The translations under genes were made by a program, and so were the position numbers. A DNA stretch of 64,000 nucleotides from Arthrobacter sp. ISL-72 (lineage in GTDB: Bacteria; Actinomycetota; Actinomycetes; Actinomycetales; Micrococcaceae), in NCBI RefSeq assembly GCF_018613755.1, contig NZ_JAGGPP010000009.1:62001-126000 (forward strand), read 5' to 3'. The notes under the pieces are model-generated. The model had not been told where the DNA came from. It did not search any database and was given only the letters and a program-made list of their open reading frames with translations. Below, piece by piece: positions 18,750-26,817 of this stretch. The number at the start of each line of letters is the position of its first letter. Positions within the stretch are counted from its first letter, which is position 1.

Positions 18750-18778
18750 AGTTTTCCCTCTGGTGGGATGCGTGTCAA
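18750..18778 (-). promoter_or_regulatory. Probable promoter of the ilvBNC leader
   Basis: Exact consensus -35 TTGACA at 18778-18773. A 17-nt spacer leads to AAAACT (18755-18750) as a weak -10. Transcription would begin about 7 nt further on, at the leader ATG at 18743. Confidence 0.55.
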
Positions 18779-18895
18779 CGAAGCTGACCGCCATCTCACC
18801 ATTTGGACTTCATTGTCCACAAACTGGCCCTCATCAGTCCATTCGATCACCCGGCCACATGGGCGGCGGGGCTGAATAAGGGTGATCCCGAGGGC

Positions 18896-18931
18896 CCCTG
18901 ACGATGCGGCGGCCGCGCCGCATCGTCAGGG
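18896..18931 (-). terminator. ilvD terminator, perfect 16-bp stem
   Basis: CCCTGACGATGCGGCG pairs with CGCCGCATCGTCAGGG around a GCCG loop, 13 bp past the ilvD stop. There is no U tract. It isolates ilvD from the ilvBNC leader region. Confidence 0.7.
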
Positions 18932-18944
18932 TAGGGATCGCCTG

Positions 18945-20666
18945 CTATCCGCAGTATGCGCCGGTGGAGGCGCTGTGCACCAGCTTGGCGTACTTGGCCA
19001 GGACGCCCTTGGTGAACTTGGCCGGGAGCGGTTCCCAGCCGATCTTGCGCGATTCGAGCTCGGCCTCGTCCACCAGCAGGTCGAAGCTGCGGGCGGCGAT
19101 GTCAACGCGGATGCGGTCACCGTCCTTGACGAAGGCAATGGGGCCGCCGTCGACGGCTTCCGGAGCCACGTGGCCGATGCACAGTCCCGTGGTGCCGCCG
19201 GAGAAGCGTCCATCGGTGAGAAGCAGGACATCCTTGCCGAGGCCGGCGCCCTTGATGGCGCCGGTGATGGCGAGCATCTCGCGCATACCCGGGCCACCCT
19301 TGGGCCCTTCGTAGCGGATGACGACGACGTCGCCCTTGTTGATTCGGCCGTTGTCGAGTGCGTCCAGGGCACCCTGCTCGCGTTCGAACACGCGGGCGGT
19401 GCCTTCGAAAACGTCAGCGTCAAAGCCTGCGCTCTTCACGACAGCGCCTTCGGGTGCCATGGAGCCATGCAGGATGGTGATTCCGCCGGTCTTGTGGATC
19501 GGGTTGTCCAGCGCGCGCAGGATCTTGCCGTCCAGGTCCGGCGGGTTGATGGACGCAAGGTTTTCCGCAAGGGTCTTGCCGGTGACGGTGAGGCAGTCGC
19601 CGTGCAGCAGCCCGGCGTCGAGCAGTGCCTTCATGATGACCGGAACGCCGCCGATCTTGTCGACGTCGGTCATGACGTAGCGGCCGAACGGCTTCAGGTC
19701 GCCCAGGTGCGGGATTTTGTCGCCGATGCGGTTGAAGTCATCGAGCGTCAGTTCCACTTCAGCTTCGCGGGCTATTGCGAGCAGGTGCAGGACGGCGTTG
19801 GTGGAACCGCCGAAGGCCATGGTGACGGCGATGGCGTTCTCGAATGCGTTCTTGGTCATGATGTCGCGGGCGGTGATGCCCTTGCGGAGCAGGTTGACCA
19901 CCGCTTCGCCGGACTTGCGGGCAAACTCATCACGACGGCGGTCTGCCGACGGCGGTGCGGCGGAGCCCGGCAGGGACATGCCGAGTGCCTCGCCGATGCA
20001 GGCCATGGTGTTGGCCGTGTACATGCCGCCGCAGGCACCTTCGCCCGGGCAGATGGCCTTTTCGATGCGGGTAAGGTCTTCCATGCTCATCTTGCCGGCG
20101 GCACAGGCACCCACGGCTTCGAAGGCGTCGATCAGGGTGACTTCCTTCTCGGAGCCGTCCTCGAGCTTGACCCAGCCGGGCATGATGGAGCCGGCGTAGA
20201 GGAAGACGCTGGCGAGGTCCAGGCGCGCGGCTGCCATCAGCATGCCCGGCAGGGACTTGTCGCAACCGGCCAGCAAGACTGAGCCGTCGATCCGCTCGGC
20301 CTGCATCACGGTCTCGACGGAGTCGGCGATGACTTCGCGGGAGACCAGGGAGAAGTGCATGCCCTCATGGCCCATCGAGATCCCGTCGGAAACGGAAATG
20401 GTGCCGAACTGCATGGGGAAGCCACCGCCGGCGTGGACGCCTTCCTTGGCGCCCTGGGCCAGCCGGTTCAGGGAAAGGTTGCAGGGAGTGATCTCGTTCC
20501 AGGAACTGGCCACGCCAATCTGGGGCTTTGCAAAGTCGTCGTCGCCCATGCCGACCGCCCGGAACATCCCACGCGCGGGCGCGGCGTGAATTCCATCGGT
20601 GACGACCCGGCTGCGGGGCTTGATGTCCGGCTTGTTTTCTGTTGCGGTTTGGGTGTCCTGACTCAT
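18945..20666 (-). CDS. ilvD: Dihydroxy-acid dehydratase
   Basis: Fe-S enzyme that dehydrates dihydroxy acids to 2-oxoisovalerate or 2-oxo-3-methylvalerate, the third common step of Val/Ile synthesis. Length is 573 residues, normal. Cluster-ligand cysteines are visible in [11 protein letters not shown] and [17 protein letters not shown], and the C-terminal [16 protein letters not shown] is a strict family signature. It is transcribed separately from ilvBNC: a terminator lies between them. The 140 bp upstream holds a near-perfect 21 bp palindrome also found at leuB. Confidence 0.96.
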   Translation of the reverse strand: MSQDTQTATENKPDIKPRSRVVTDGIHAAPARGMFRAVGMGDDDFAKPQIGVASSWNEITPCNLSLNRLAQGAKEGVHAGGGFPMQFGTISVSDGISMGHEGMHFSLVSREVIADSVETVMQAERIDGSVLLAGCDKSLPGMLMAAARLDLASVFLYAGSIMPGWVKLEDGSEKEVTLIDAFEAVGACAAGKMSMEDLTRIEKAICPGEGACGGMYTANTMACIGEALGMSLPGSAAPPSADRRRDEFARKSGEAVVNLLRKGITARDIMTKNAFENAIAVTMAFGGSTNAVLHLLAIAREAEVELTLDDFNRIGDKIPHLGDLKPFGRYVMTDVDKIGGVPVIMKALLDAGLLHGDCLTVTGKTLAENLASINPPDLDGKILRALDNPIHKTGGITILHGSMAPEGAVVKSAGFDADVFEGTARVFEREQGALDALDNGRINKGDVVVIRYEGPKGGPGMREMLAITGAIKGAGLGKDVLLLTDGRFSGGTTGLCIGHVAPEAVDGGPIAFVKDGDRIRVDIAARSFDLLVDEAELESRKIGWEPLPAKFTKGVLAKYAKLVHSASTGAYCG

Positions 20667-20759
20667 GGGTCAAAGTCTATGGCTGAAATTAGGGCACCAA
20701 CGACCCGGCAGGAAGGGTTAAGCCTAAATGCCGGAATATTTCGATCGAATAGTGGACTC

Positions 20760-20780
20760 TCGTCTCGGATATTGAGACGA
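20760..20780 (-). promoter_or_regulatory. Palindromic operator upstream of ilvD
   Basis: TCGTCTC and GAGACGA, a perfect 7-bp inverted repeat around AATATCC (minus-strand reading). It is centred about 105 bp before the ilvD start and close to the end of the LysR gene. It shares the GTCTCAATAT core and spacing with the leuB site. Confidence 0.6.
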
Positions 20781-20806
20781 CGAGGCGGGGAAGGACGGCG
20801 GATGTG

Positions 20807-21730
20807 TCACCCGTCACCCAGTCCGGCGGCGTTGATGGAGCCCGCTTCCGCCTCCAGCATGGCCAGCACCTGCCGGATGGTGGTCCGGGCAGCCACGTCC
20901 GGACGTGCGAGCGCAACGATGCTTCGCCGGGCCGTCACTCCGAGCAGCGGGCGCAGGACGAAGCCGCGGTCCTGGTTCCGGAGGGCCGTGTACCGGGGCA
21001 ACAGGCTCAGTCCGTGGCCCGCGCTGACAAGGGCTTCCAACACCCGAAGGTCGGGGAACAGTTGCGCCCGGACCGCCGGCGACCCGGCCTGGATCTCGAT
21101 TTGGCGCAGCACGGAATCGAACGGAAATCCCTCCGGTACGCCCATCCACGGAAACCCCACCACATCGCCGGCCGTTAGCGAAGTCTTTGCCGCCAGCACA
21201 TGCCCTGACGGCATGGCCACGTCCAGCGGCTCATCCAGCAGCGGAACCACCGCGAGCCCTTTCCGGGCGAAAACATCCGGTCCGTCAACACTATGGGCCA
21301 CCACAATGTCGTAATCGGCCGCCAGGGTGGTGAAACCCGCAACGGCGGGGTCCTCCAGGCTGGCCTCGAACCGGAGTCCTTCCACTTCCTTGACGCGGTG
21401 CAGAAGGCCCGGAAGGAACATTTCGGCCGCGCTCGGGAAGAAGGCCGCTTTGACGTGCGTCTGCCAGCCCTGCCGGTACGTATCGATGGTGGCTTCAGCG
21501 CGCGCCATCGCGGTGGAAACATCAGCCGCGGCTGCGGCCATGGCACGGCCTGCCTCCGTCAGGCTCACTCCCCTGCCGGACTTTTCAACCAGGACAACGC
21601 CCAGTTCATCCTGGAGCGTTTTGAGTTGCTGGGAAACGGCCGACGGCGTCACCTCCATCGCTTCCGCGGTGGCACCCACGGTGCCCCGGTCCGAAAGTTC
21701 CCGGAGAATCCGCAGCCGTTTCAAATCCAT
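20807..21730 (-). CDS. LysR-family transcriptional regulator
   Basis: 307 residues. The N-terminal winged helix-turn-helix is at about 1-60 (LKRLRILRELSDRGTVGATAEAM in pieces, then VTPSAVSQQLKTLQDELGV). It is followed by the periplasmic-binding-like effector domain. The target and effector cannot be inferred reliably. It stands immediately upstream of ilvD on the same strand and divergent from a small hypothetical gene. LysR proteins often control their divergent neighbour, which makes 21847-22404 the first candidate. Confidence 0.9.
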   Translation of the reverse strand: MDLKRLRILRELSDRGTVGATAEAMEVTPSAVSQQLKTLQDELGVVLVEKSGRGVSLTEAGRAMAAAAADVSTAMARAEATIDTYRQGWQTHVKAAFFPSAAEMFLPGLLHRVKEVEGLRFEASLEDPAVAGFTTLAADYDIVVAHSVDGPDVFARKGLAVVPLLDEPLDVAMPSGHVLAAKTSLTAGDVVGFPWMGVPEGFPFDSVLRQIEIQAGSPAVRAQLFPDLRVLEALVSAGHGLSLLPRYTALRNQDRGFVLRPLLGVTARRSIVALARPDVAARTTIRQVLAMLEAEAGSINAAGLGDG

Positions 21731-21846
21731 GAGGCGAGGCTACAGGACCGGCGCAGCCGGAAGCGGGGGCCGCCAACGTGACAAGGCGCCCTGCGCCGGA
21801 TCTGGTAGCGTGCTAGCCACTTGCCGGCAACCTTCAGGACTTCACC

Positions 21847-22404
21847 GTGAACAGCAAGCCAGCGCCAACCCCTTCGGGTGCGGCAGACTCCAACTCCCCG
21901 TCAACCTCCCCGTCAACGAGCGAAGAGCTCAAGGCCACGCTCCGGGCGGTGTTTGACGGGCAGATTCCCAACTATGGCGACTACAACCTGGTCTGCGGTT
22001 CGAACAGCTTTGAGGTCCCGGGGGCCGCGCCCCGGGGGTGGCCCCCACCGCGGCGGCGGAGCTTTGTGATCGGCTACCGCTGGCATCCGGCCGAAGTCAT
22101 CATTGCCCCCTTCGACGAAAAGTCCCTGGCGGGCAGTACCGTTCCGGTGGCAATCAACATGACCAATCTTTCCCGCGCGGTCCGGCTGCCCGCCGTCGGG
22201 TCTTCACTGGGCGGCTACGAAGTGGCAACCAGCACCGGAAATTCCTTCCGTTTCGGTGTGGAGAAGGTGATGAAGCTGGCGTCGCCGCCCGTGAATGCTG
22301 AGGCGGCGGGTGGAAGGGTTGCACGGAGCATCGAACAGGCCCATGACGCTGCCGACTTCCATGAGTTCATGGCCGATTTCGTGCGCCGCGGACTTCCGCT
22401 GTGA
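21847..22404 (+). CDS. Conserved hypothetical protein, 185 residues
   Basis: Not recognised. A Ser/Pro/Thr-rich, probably disordered N-terminus (about 1-25) leads into a compact alpha/beta-looking domain with NYGDYNLVCGSNSFEV, SFVIGYRWHPAEVIIAPF and a C-terminal helix ending DFHEFMADFVRRGLPL. There is no signal peptide or membrane segment. It begins with GTG. Residues about 58-71 (GAAPRGWPPPRRR) are encoded by a very G/C-rich palindromic stretch (22019-22052). This stretch looks inserted between two otherwise ordinary strands of the domain. It is divergent from the LysR gene, 116 bp apart. Confidence 0.7.
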   Translation: MNSKPAPTPSGAADSNSPSTSPSTSEELKATLRAVFDGQIPNYGDYNLVCGSNSFEVPGAAPRGWPPPRRRSFVIGYRWHPAEVIIAPFDEKSLAGSTVPVAINMTNLSRAVRLPAVGSSLGGYEVATSTGNSFRFGVEKVMKLASPPVNAEAAGGRVARSIEQAHDAADFHEFMADFVRRGLPL

Positions 22405-22524
22405 CGCCACTCCTACCCGCCCGCCAAGGACCCGCGGTGAGGCCATGTAAGCCTTTACAGCCGTAATCACAGCGACGTAACGTCAAGCAACGGCAACCTT
22501 GCCTCGAGGACAGAAGGGTCTGCT

Positions 22525-23622
22525 ATGGACTGGGTTATCTGGGTCATTGTCATCGTAGTTATCGTCGGAGTCGTTTGGTGGCTCCTGAACCGCAACAGTT
22601 CAGGGAATACCACCGGAACTTCGATGTCCTCCGATTCCGGTGCATCCGCTCCACTGGCAGAACCCACTTTCGGCCGCCCCGCCGATGGCGCGCTGGCGAC
22701 CGGCGGAACTGCAGCATCCGAGGCAGATGCCATGGCGGGAATGGCCGGGGCCGCAGGCCTCGGGGCTCCCGGCCAGCCCGTTGCGCCGCCCGCAGCTGAG
22801 GCCGCCAGGGAGCGGAAGCAGGCGGCCGCTGACGCCGGCATGGAATCTCCAGGCTCGGCGCCGGCCGGTGGAGACGTGGATGACTGGGATGAACGCCCGA
22901 CGCCGTCCGCGGGGGCCACCGCTGTGGAAACCGGACGCACGGCCCGCGCCTCCGAGGCCGACAAAGCGGAGTGGGAGGCACAGTGGTCCGAAGCAGGCAG
23001 CACTCCCCATTCAGCGGGCACACAGGTTTCCGACACACAGGTCAAAGAGACGCCGGCCCAGGAGTCAGGGGAACGGGAGAACGTGGCAGCGGATGCGCGC
23101 CCAGCAGCTCCCATCCACCATCCCGAATACACCGAGCCTCATGCTCCCACCCTTCCCGGGGCAGAGTCCGCCGCGGTCGAGGACGTACTCGACGCCGGCG
23201 ATGCAGCGGAACTGCCACGTGTTGCGGGCACAGCGCCGGCTGCCGCGGAAACGCGCACCAGCGGGACGCAGGCACAGCCTGGCTCTGGGGCCACCGAAAC
23301 GCGGACCGGTGCCGCTTCCGATGGAGATGCTGAAACCATGCAAGCCGCGACGTCATCAGCGGTTACGGAAGCAGGCGCTAGCCACACGGCTGAGCCCGCC
23401 GGACACCTCGCGGCCGACCAGCCCTACGGCGAGGGGTCCGCTGCACCCGGCGCGGAGGGTCAAGGACCGGCAGGTTACACCATCAAGGGCGACGCGCAGT
23501 CCATGACCTACCACGATGAATCAAGCCCGGCCTATGAGGAAACCAAGGCGCGGGTCTGGTTCGAGTCCGTCGCCCATGCGGAAGCGGCAGGTTTCCGGGC
23601 GCCGCGGCGCAGCAGGCACTAG
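22525..23622 (+). CDS. Membrane-anchored low-complexity protein with C-terminal sunset-type domain
   Basis: 365 residues. One N-terminal membrane helix (about 3-21, IWVIVIVVIVGVVWWLL) is followed by roughly 290 residues rich in Ala, Glu, Thr, Pro and Gly without predicted fold. The C-terminal block of about 45 residues contains YTIKGDAQSMTYHDESSPAY, then ETKARVWFESVAHAEAAGFR. That ending is the conserved sunset domain seen in many actinobacterial proteins, function unknown. The long disordered linker would hold it away from the membrane. The ATG at 22525 has only a modest upstream site. The next gene, a secreted sugar dehydrogenase, starts 29 bp later and may be co-transcribed. Confidence 0.75.
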   Translation: MDWVIWVIVIVVIVGVVWWLLNRNSSGNTTGTSMSSDSGASAPLAEPTFGRPADGALATGGTAASEADAMAGMAGAAGLGAPGQPVAPPAAEAARERKQAAADAGMESPGSAPAGGDVDDWDERPTPSAGATAVETGRTARASEADKAEWEAQWSEAGSTPHSAGTQVSDTQVKETPAQESGERENVAADARPAAPIHHPEYTEPHAPTLPGAESAAVEDVLDAGDAAELPRVAGTAPAAAETRTSGTQAQPGSGATETRTGAASDGDAETMQAATSSAVTEAGASHTAEPAGHLAADQPYGEGSAAPGAEGQGPAGYTIKGDAQSMTYHDESSPAYEETKARVWFESVAHAEAAGFRAPRRSRH

Positions 23623-23651
23623 TCCGGTCCACCAACGGAACGGGGGCCTGG

Positions 23652-24788
23652 ATGAAGACGGCGTCGGGGCGCACAACAGGGACTGCGTTCCGCCTTTTGC
23701 CTGCCGCCGCCGCTTTCGTGTCAGCAGCTTTCCTGTCCGTGCTGGCCTTGACCGCGTGCACCGGCGACGGCACCGAAGCCCCTACGGGCAACGCCAGTTC
23801 GGCGACCGGCGGAAGCCTGGCATCCCGGCAGCCGCAGATCCTGCGGAGGGTGGAAGGGCTCAGGGTGCCCTGGTCCACGGTTTTCCTGCCTGATGGCAAT
23901 GCCATCATTTCCGAGCGCGACAGCGGCGAACTCAAGGCGGTCAAGGACGGGGAGGTCACGGTGCTTGGCACCCTCCCAGGTGTCGTTCCCGGCGGCGAAG
24001 GAGGCCTGCTGGGGCTCGCGGTGTCACCCGAGTATGAATCCGACAAATCGCTGTACGCCTACTTCACGTCCCAGTCCGACAACAGGATCGCACGCCTCAC
24101 AGTGGCCGCGCAGCAGCCCGGGGGGACCCTGGCCCTTGGCCGGCCGGAGACCGTCTTCTCCGGCATCCCCAAGGCATCAACGCACAACGGTGGCCGCATC
24201 CGCTTCGGCCCGGACGGAAACCTCTATGTGGGGACCGGTGACTCACAGCGCCGCGACCAGCCCCAGGATCCCGCTGCCCTTGGCGGGAAGATTCTCAGGA
24301 TCACCGCCGAGGGGAAGCCGGCACCGGGAAATCCGTTTGGTGACAACCCCGTTTACAGCCTCGGCCACCGGAATGTCCAAGGCCTCGACTGGGACGATGA
24401 AGGCAGGTTGTGGTCCAGCGAGTTCGGGCCCAACGTGGATGATGAACTGAACCTCATCGTGCCGGGCGGCAACTACGGCTGGCCGGAGGTCACCGGGGCG
24501 CCGGGGCGAGAGGGTTTCATTGATGCGAAGGCTGTCTGGCCGTCCACTGCCGAATCATCGCCGAGCGGACTCGAGATTGTAGGCTCCACCGCCTATCTCG
24601 GAGCCCTCCGCGGGCAGCGGCTTTGGGCGGTCCCGCTCGACGGTGAAAATGCCGGTAATCCTGTGAGCCATTTCACACGGCAGTTCGGGCGCATTCGGGA
24701 CGTTTCCCTCGCCCCGGACGGGACGTTGTGGATGCTCACGAACGACCAAAACCCTGATTCTGCGCTGATTTTGGCGCCTCCCGACTAA
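23652..24788 (+). CDS. PQQ-dependent sugar dehydrogenase lipoprotein (glucose/sorbosone dehydrogenase family)
   Basis: 378 residues. The N-terminal lipoprotein signal ends in LTAC (Cys near 37), so the protein should be tethered outside the membrane. The rest is the six-bladed soluble glucose dehydrogenase fold: VPWSTVFLPDGNAIISERDSG, PGGEGGLLGLAVSPEY, HNGGRIRFGPDGNLYVGTGD, YSLGHRNVQGLDWD and NYGWPEVTG. These supply the conserved PQQ and calcium contacts. Activity on a particular aldose is not predictable, and no PQQ synthesis genes occur in the window. Confidence 0.88.
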   Translation: MKTASGRTTGTAFRLLPAAAAFVSAAFLSVLALTACTGDGTEAPTGNASSATGGSLASRQPQILRRVEGLRVPWSTVFLPDGNAIISERDSGELKAVKDGEVTVLGTLPGVVPGGEGGLLGLAVSPEYESDKSLYAYFTSQSDNRIARLTVAAQQPGGTLALGRPETVFSGIPKASTHNGGRIRFGPDGNLYVGTGDSQRRDQPQDPAALGGKILRITAEGKPAPGNPFGDNPVYSLGHRNVQGLDWDDEGRLWSSEFGPNVDDELNLIVPGGNYGWPEVTGAPGREGFIDAKAVWPSTAESSPSGLEIVGSTAYLGALRGQRLWAVPLDGENAGNPVSHFTRQFGRIRDVSLAPDGTLWMLTNDQNPDSALILAPPD

Positions 24789-24814
24789 CCCTGAAAGCCC
24801 GCCCCGGCCCCGAT

Positions 24815-24843
24815 TTCACACTGCGCTAAAACTCGTGTAGAGT
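24815..24843 (+). promoter_or_regulatory. Probable tRNA-Lys promoter
   Basis: TTCACA at 24815-24820, a 17-nt spacer and TAGAGT at 24838-24843. This predicts a start near 24850, about 58 nt upstream of the tRNA-Lys 5' end. Confidence 0.5.
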
Positions 24844-24907
24844 TTCATGTCGTTGCGGAGATGAACGAGGAAAACAAAAGCCTTCGGGAAGAACCAAAAC
24901 AACAGCT

Positions 24908-24983
24908 GCACCTCTAGCTCAACTGGCAGAGCAATTGACTCTTAATCAATGGGTTCCGGGTTCGAGTCCCGGGGGGTGCACCA
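24908..24983 (+). tRNA. tRNA-Lys (CTT)
   Basis: Full cloverleaf. The acceptor GCACCTC pairs with GGGGTGC (one G-U). The anticodon stem ATTGA/TCAAT encloses the loop CTCTTAA with anticodon CTT reading AAG. The T arm is CCGGG-TTCGAGT-CCCGG. The discriminator A at 24980 is followed by an encoded CCA (24981-24983). Confidence 0.95.
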
Positions 24984-24985
24984 GA

Positions 24986-25029
24986 GAAACCCCGTCCTCA
25001 TCGGCCACAAGCCATGAAGGCGGGGTTTC
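24986..25029 (+). terminator. Terminator after tRNA-Lys
   Basis: GAAACCCCG (24986-24994) pairs with CGGGGTTTC (25021-25029) around a 26-nt loop, then GTTTTG. It begins 3 nt after the CCA end. Confidence 0.7.
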
Positions 25030-25100
25030 GTTTTGCCAAAAATGCACGCCACGGAAAATCTACGGCTATTTATTCCGCCGAGCGCCCGAATGGTCGTGCC

Positions 25101-25473
25101 CTACCCCCCGGTCACTTTCCGCTTCATGACGACACGGGGCCATGCACTGAGGCCGTGCGACGCCTCTGTTTCAACGATTCGATTTGCCAATTCCTTGGCG
25201 AGAGTGACGGGGATGCACCGTGACCTGTGCGATGTGGGCATCCTGATCCAGCTCATCAACGAGGATGTAGGCGATTGGGCTGTCGAGCGAATCAGTGGAG
25301 ACCCATGCCCGGCCGGCATCCACATAGCCTCGCAGGTCGTCAAGGCGCGGCGGATCATCGCCCGCGATGGAATCCATCCCGATCACCCGGAAGGCCTCGC
25401 CCGCCAGGGTTTCAATAGCCTGCAGCCTCTTGAGGTCATTCTCCCTGGCTTTTCTGATCACTGCCCAAGTCAA
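25101..25473 (-). pseudogene. Decayed GNAT-family acetyltransferase
   Basis: The first frame (25473-25171) gives a normal GNAT start, VIRKARENDLKRLQAIE to AQVTVHPRHSRQGIGK, the acetyl-CoA pyrophosphate loop. It then hits a stop after SNR. A second frame resumes with the expected helix, LAKELANRIVETEASHG, then jumps to WPRVVMKRKV, which resembles the C-terminus of such proteins. Two lesions are therefore visible: a frameshift within the acetyl-CoA loop and loss of the segment between the loop helix and the C-terminus. The protein cannot be functional. Only an unusual start codon (TTG or an internal GTG) is available. Confidence 0.7.
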
Positions 25474-25530
25474 GCATGACCGTCTTGCGCCTCAGAAGCA
25501 GCCTTGCTGGCCGCCGCGATGGAGCATGCA

Positions 25531-25562
25531 AGAGGGGCGGCACCTTTCGGTGCCGCCCCTCT
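25531..25562 (-). terminator. Perfect 14-bp terminator after the DUF805 gene
   Basis: AGAGGGGCGGCACC pairs with GGTGCCGCCCCTCT around TTTC, 14 bp past the stop of the DUF805 gene. It lies upstream of the broken GNAT gene. Confidence 0.75.
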
Positions 25563-25576
25563 GAAACAACAAGGCG

Positions 25577-26071
25577 CTAAATGCTGCCGTCCGGCCTGTC
25601 GAAGCGCTGGCCGGCGGGGTTGGACGGAAGGATCATAAAGACCAGGAGAGCGATGGCGCCCAGGAACGGCACCAGCACCAGAAGGCACAGCCAGCCGCTG
25701 AAGTTGCCGTCATGCAGCCGGCGGACCGACAAAGCAATGGACGGGACGATGGTGGCCAGGCCCCAAACAGCGAGCAGGATGGTACCGATCGTGCCTCCGG
25801 GACCTGAGGCCGCACTGGAGAGGCTGGAGGTAGAAGTGGAGGCACCGGCCTGGACGATGATGTTCAAGATGATGCCCACACCAACCGCGACGAGCGTCCA
25901 CCACCAGTATTCGCTGCGGCTTGCCCGCCCGGAGAACGTGGCGTACTTCTTGAAGAACCTTCGCACGGCCACCGGGAAGGGCGCGCCGTAATACGGCGCC
26001 CACAGCGGCGGCTCACCGCCTTGCCAGTTCTGCTGCGGCGTCTGATGCTGAGGATATTGCGGATTGCTCAA
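25577..26071 (-). CDS. DUF805 family membrane protein
   Basis: 164 residues. A soluble Gln/Pro-rich N-terminus (NPQYPQHQTPQQNWQGG) is followed by the DUF805 core. FFKKYATFSGRASRSEYWWW marks its start near 39-58, with four hydrophobic segments after it and a closing RRLHDGNFSGWL signature before the last two. It is an integral membrane protein of unknown function, widespread in bacteria. It is monocistronic, with a clear terminator downstream. Confidence 0.88.
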   Translation of the reverse strand: MSNPQYPQHQTPQQNWQGGEPPLWAPYYGAPFPVAVRRFFKKYATFSGRASRSEYWWWTLVAVGVGIILNIIVQAGASTSTSSLSSAASGPGGTIGTILLAVWGLATIVPSIALSVRRLHDGNFSGWLCLLVLVPFLGAIALLVFMILPSNPAGQRFDRPDGSI

Positions 26072-26238
26072 AGTATTTCCCCCGTGGTGTGAAAGAGATG
26101 AGACCTGCCCATCGTACGGTTCAGCGAGGGAGAATTACGCGTGTCGTTGGAAAAATTTACCTTGATTTACGGCGCCGGCAACGCCGACAAAGGTGGGGTT
26201 CCCTGTGACAGGCACGGATGGGCTAGCGCCCGGGCTGT

Positions 26239-26730
26239 TCAATTGACGCTGTTCGCATCCACGGTCAGGCCGGACTCCGCACTCGCAACGATTGCCTTGG
26301 TCTCCGGCGAAGAAAACCGGCTGGCAAGGACTGTCACCACGGCCTGGAGCTCCTGGCGGAGGACGTCCGGGTCGATTGAAGCAGTCGCCAGCACGGTTCG
26401 CTCCATGTCAGCTGCTGCAGCCACGGCTTCAACGCCGCGTTCCGTTAGGGACACCACATGGCTCCGGCGGTCAGAGGTGCTGCGCTCCCGGCGGATGTGC
26501 CCATGAGTCTCAAGCCGGCTAAGGGTCTTCCCCATGGTCTGGGCCTGGACGCGGACCAGCTGAGCCAGCTGCGCCTGGGTCATGGGGCCGTTGACGGAAA
26601 GTACCTCCATGGCGATAACGCCCGCATGGGTAAGTCCGATGGCTCCGAGTTTTTCATTCCAGGAATGTTCCACGAGGCGTGCCGCAGTGGACAAAAGGCG
26701 CCCAGTGGGCCAGCGATCCATATCAGGCAT
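26239..26730 (-). CDS. MarR-family transcriptional regulator
   Basis: 163 residues. The winged helix-turn-helix spans about 40-105 (MTQAQLAQLVRVQAQTMGKTLSRLE, split here as two helices, then RRSHVVSLTERG as wing and end). It is flanked by dimerisation helices. The gene is divergent from bcp, so control of peroxide or thiol defence is a reasonable first hypothesis. TATACT at 26743-26738 lies 7 nt before the ATG and no ribosome-binding site is visible. The mRNA may therefore be leaderless. Confidence 0.88.
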   Translation of the reverse strand: MPDMDRWPTGRLLSTAARLVEHSWNEKLGAIGLTHAGVIAMEVLSVNGPMTQAQLAQLVRVQAQTMGKTLSRLETHGHIRRERSTSDRRSHVVSLTERGVEAVAAAADMERTVLATASIDPDVLRQELQAVVTVLASRFSSPETKAIVASAESGLTVDANSVN

Positions 26731-26734
26731 ACCA

Positions 26735-26783
26735 CTTAGTATAGCCAGCGTGGGATTCGTCCCTTGCTCCCCGGCTTACTAAG
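26735..26783. promoter_or_regulatory. MarR/bcp divergent promoter region with CTTAGTA...TACTAAG inverted repeat
   Basis: CTTAGTA (26735-26741) overlaps the proposed -10 of the MarR gene. Its inverse TACTAAG lies at 26777-26783, 35 bp before the bcp start. A dimer or tetramer of the MarR protein could bridge these half-sites and control both genes. No full short palindrome is present. Confidence 0.35.
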
Positions 26784-26817
26784 CTTGGATGTCCATAACA
26801 TTCCAAAGGAGAAAATC

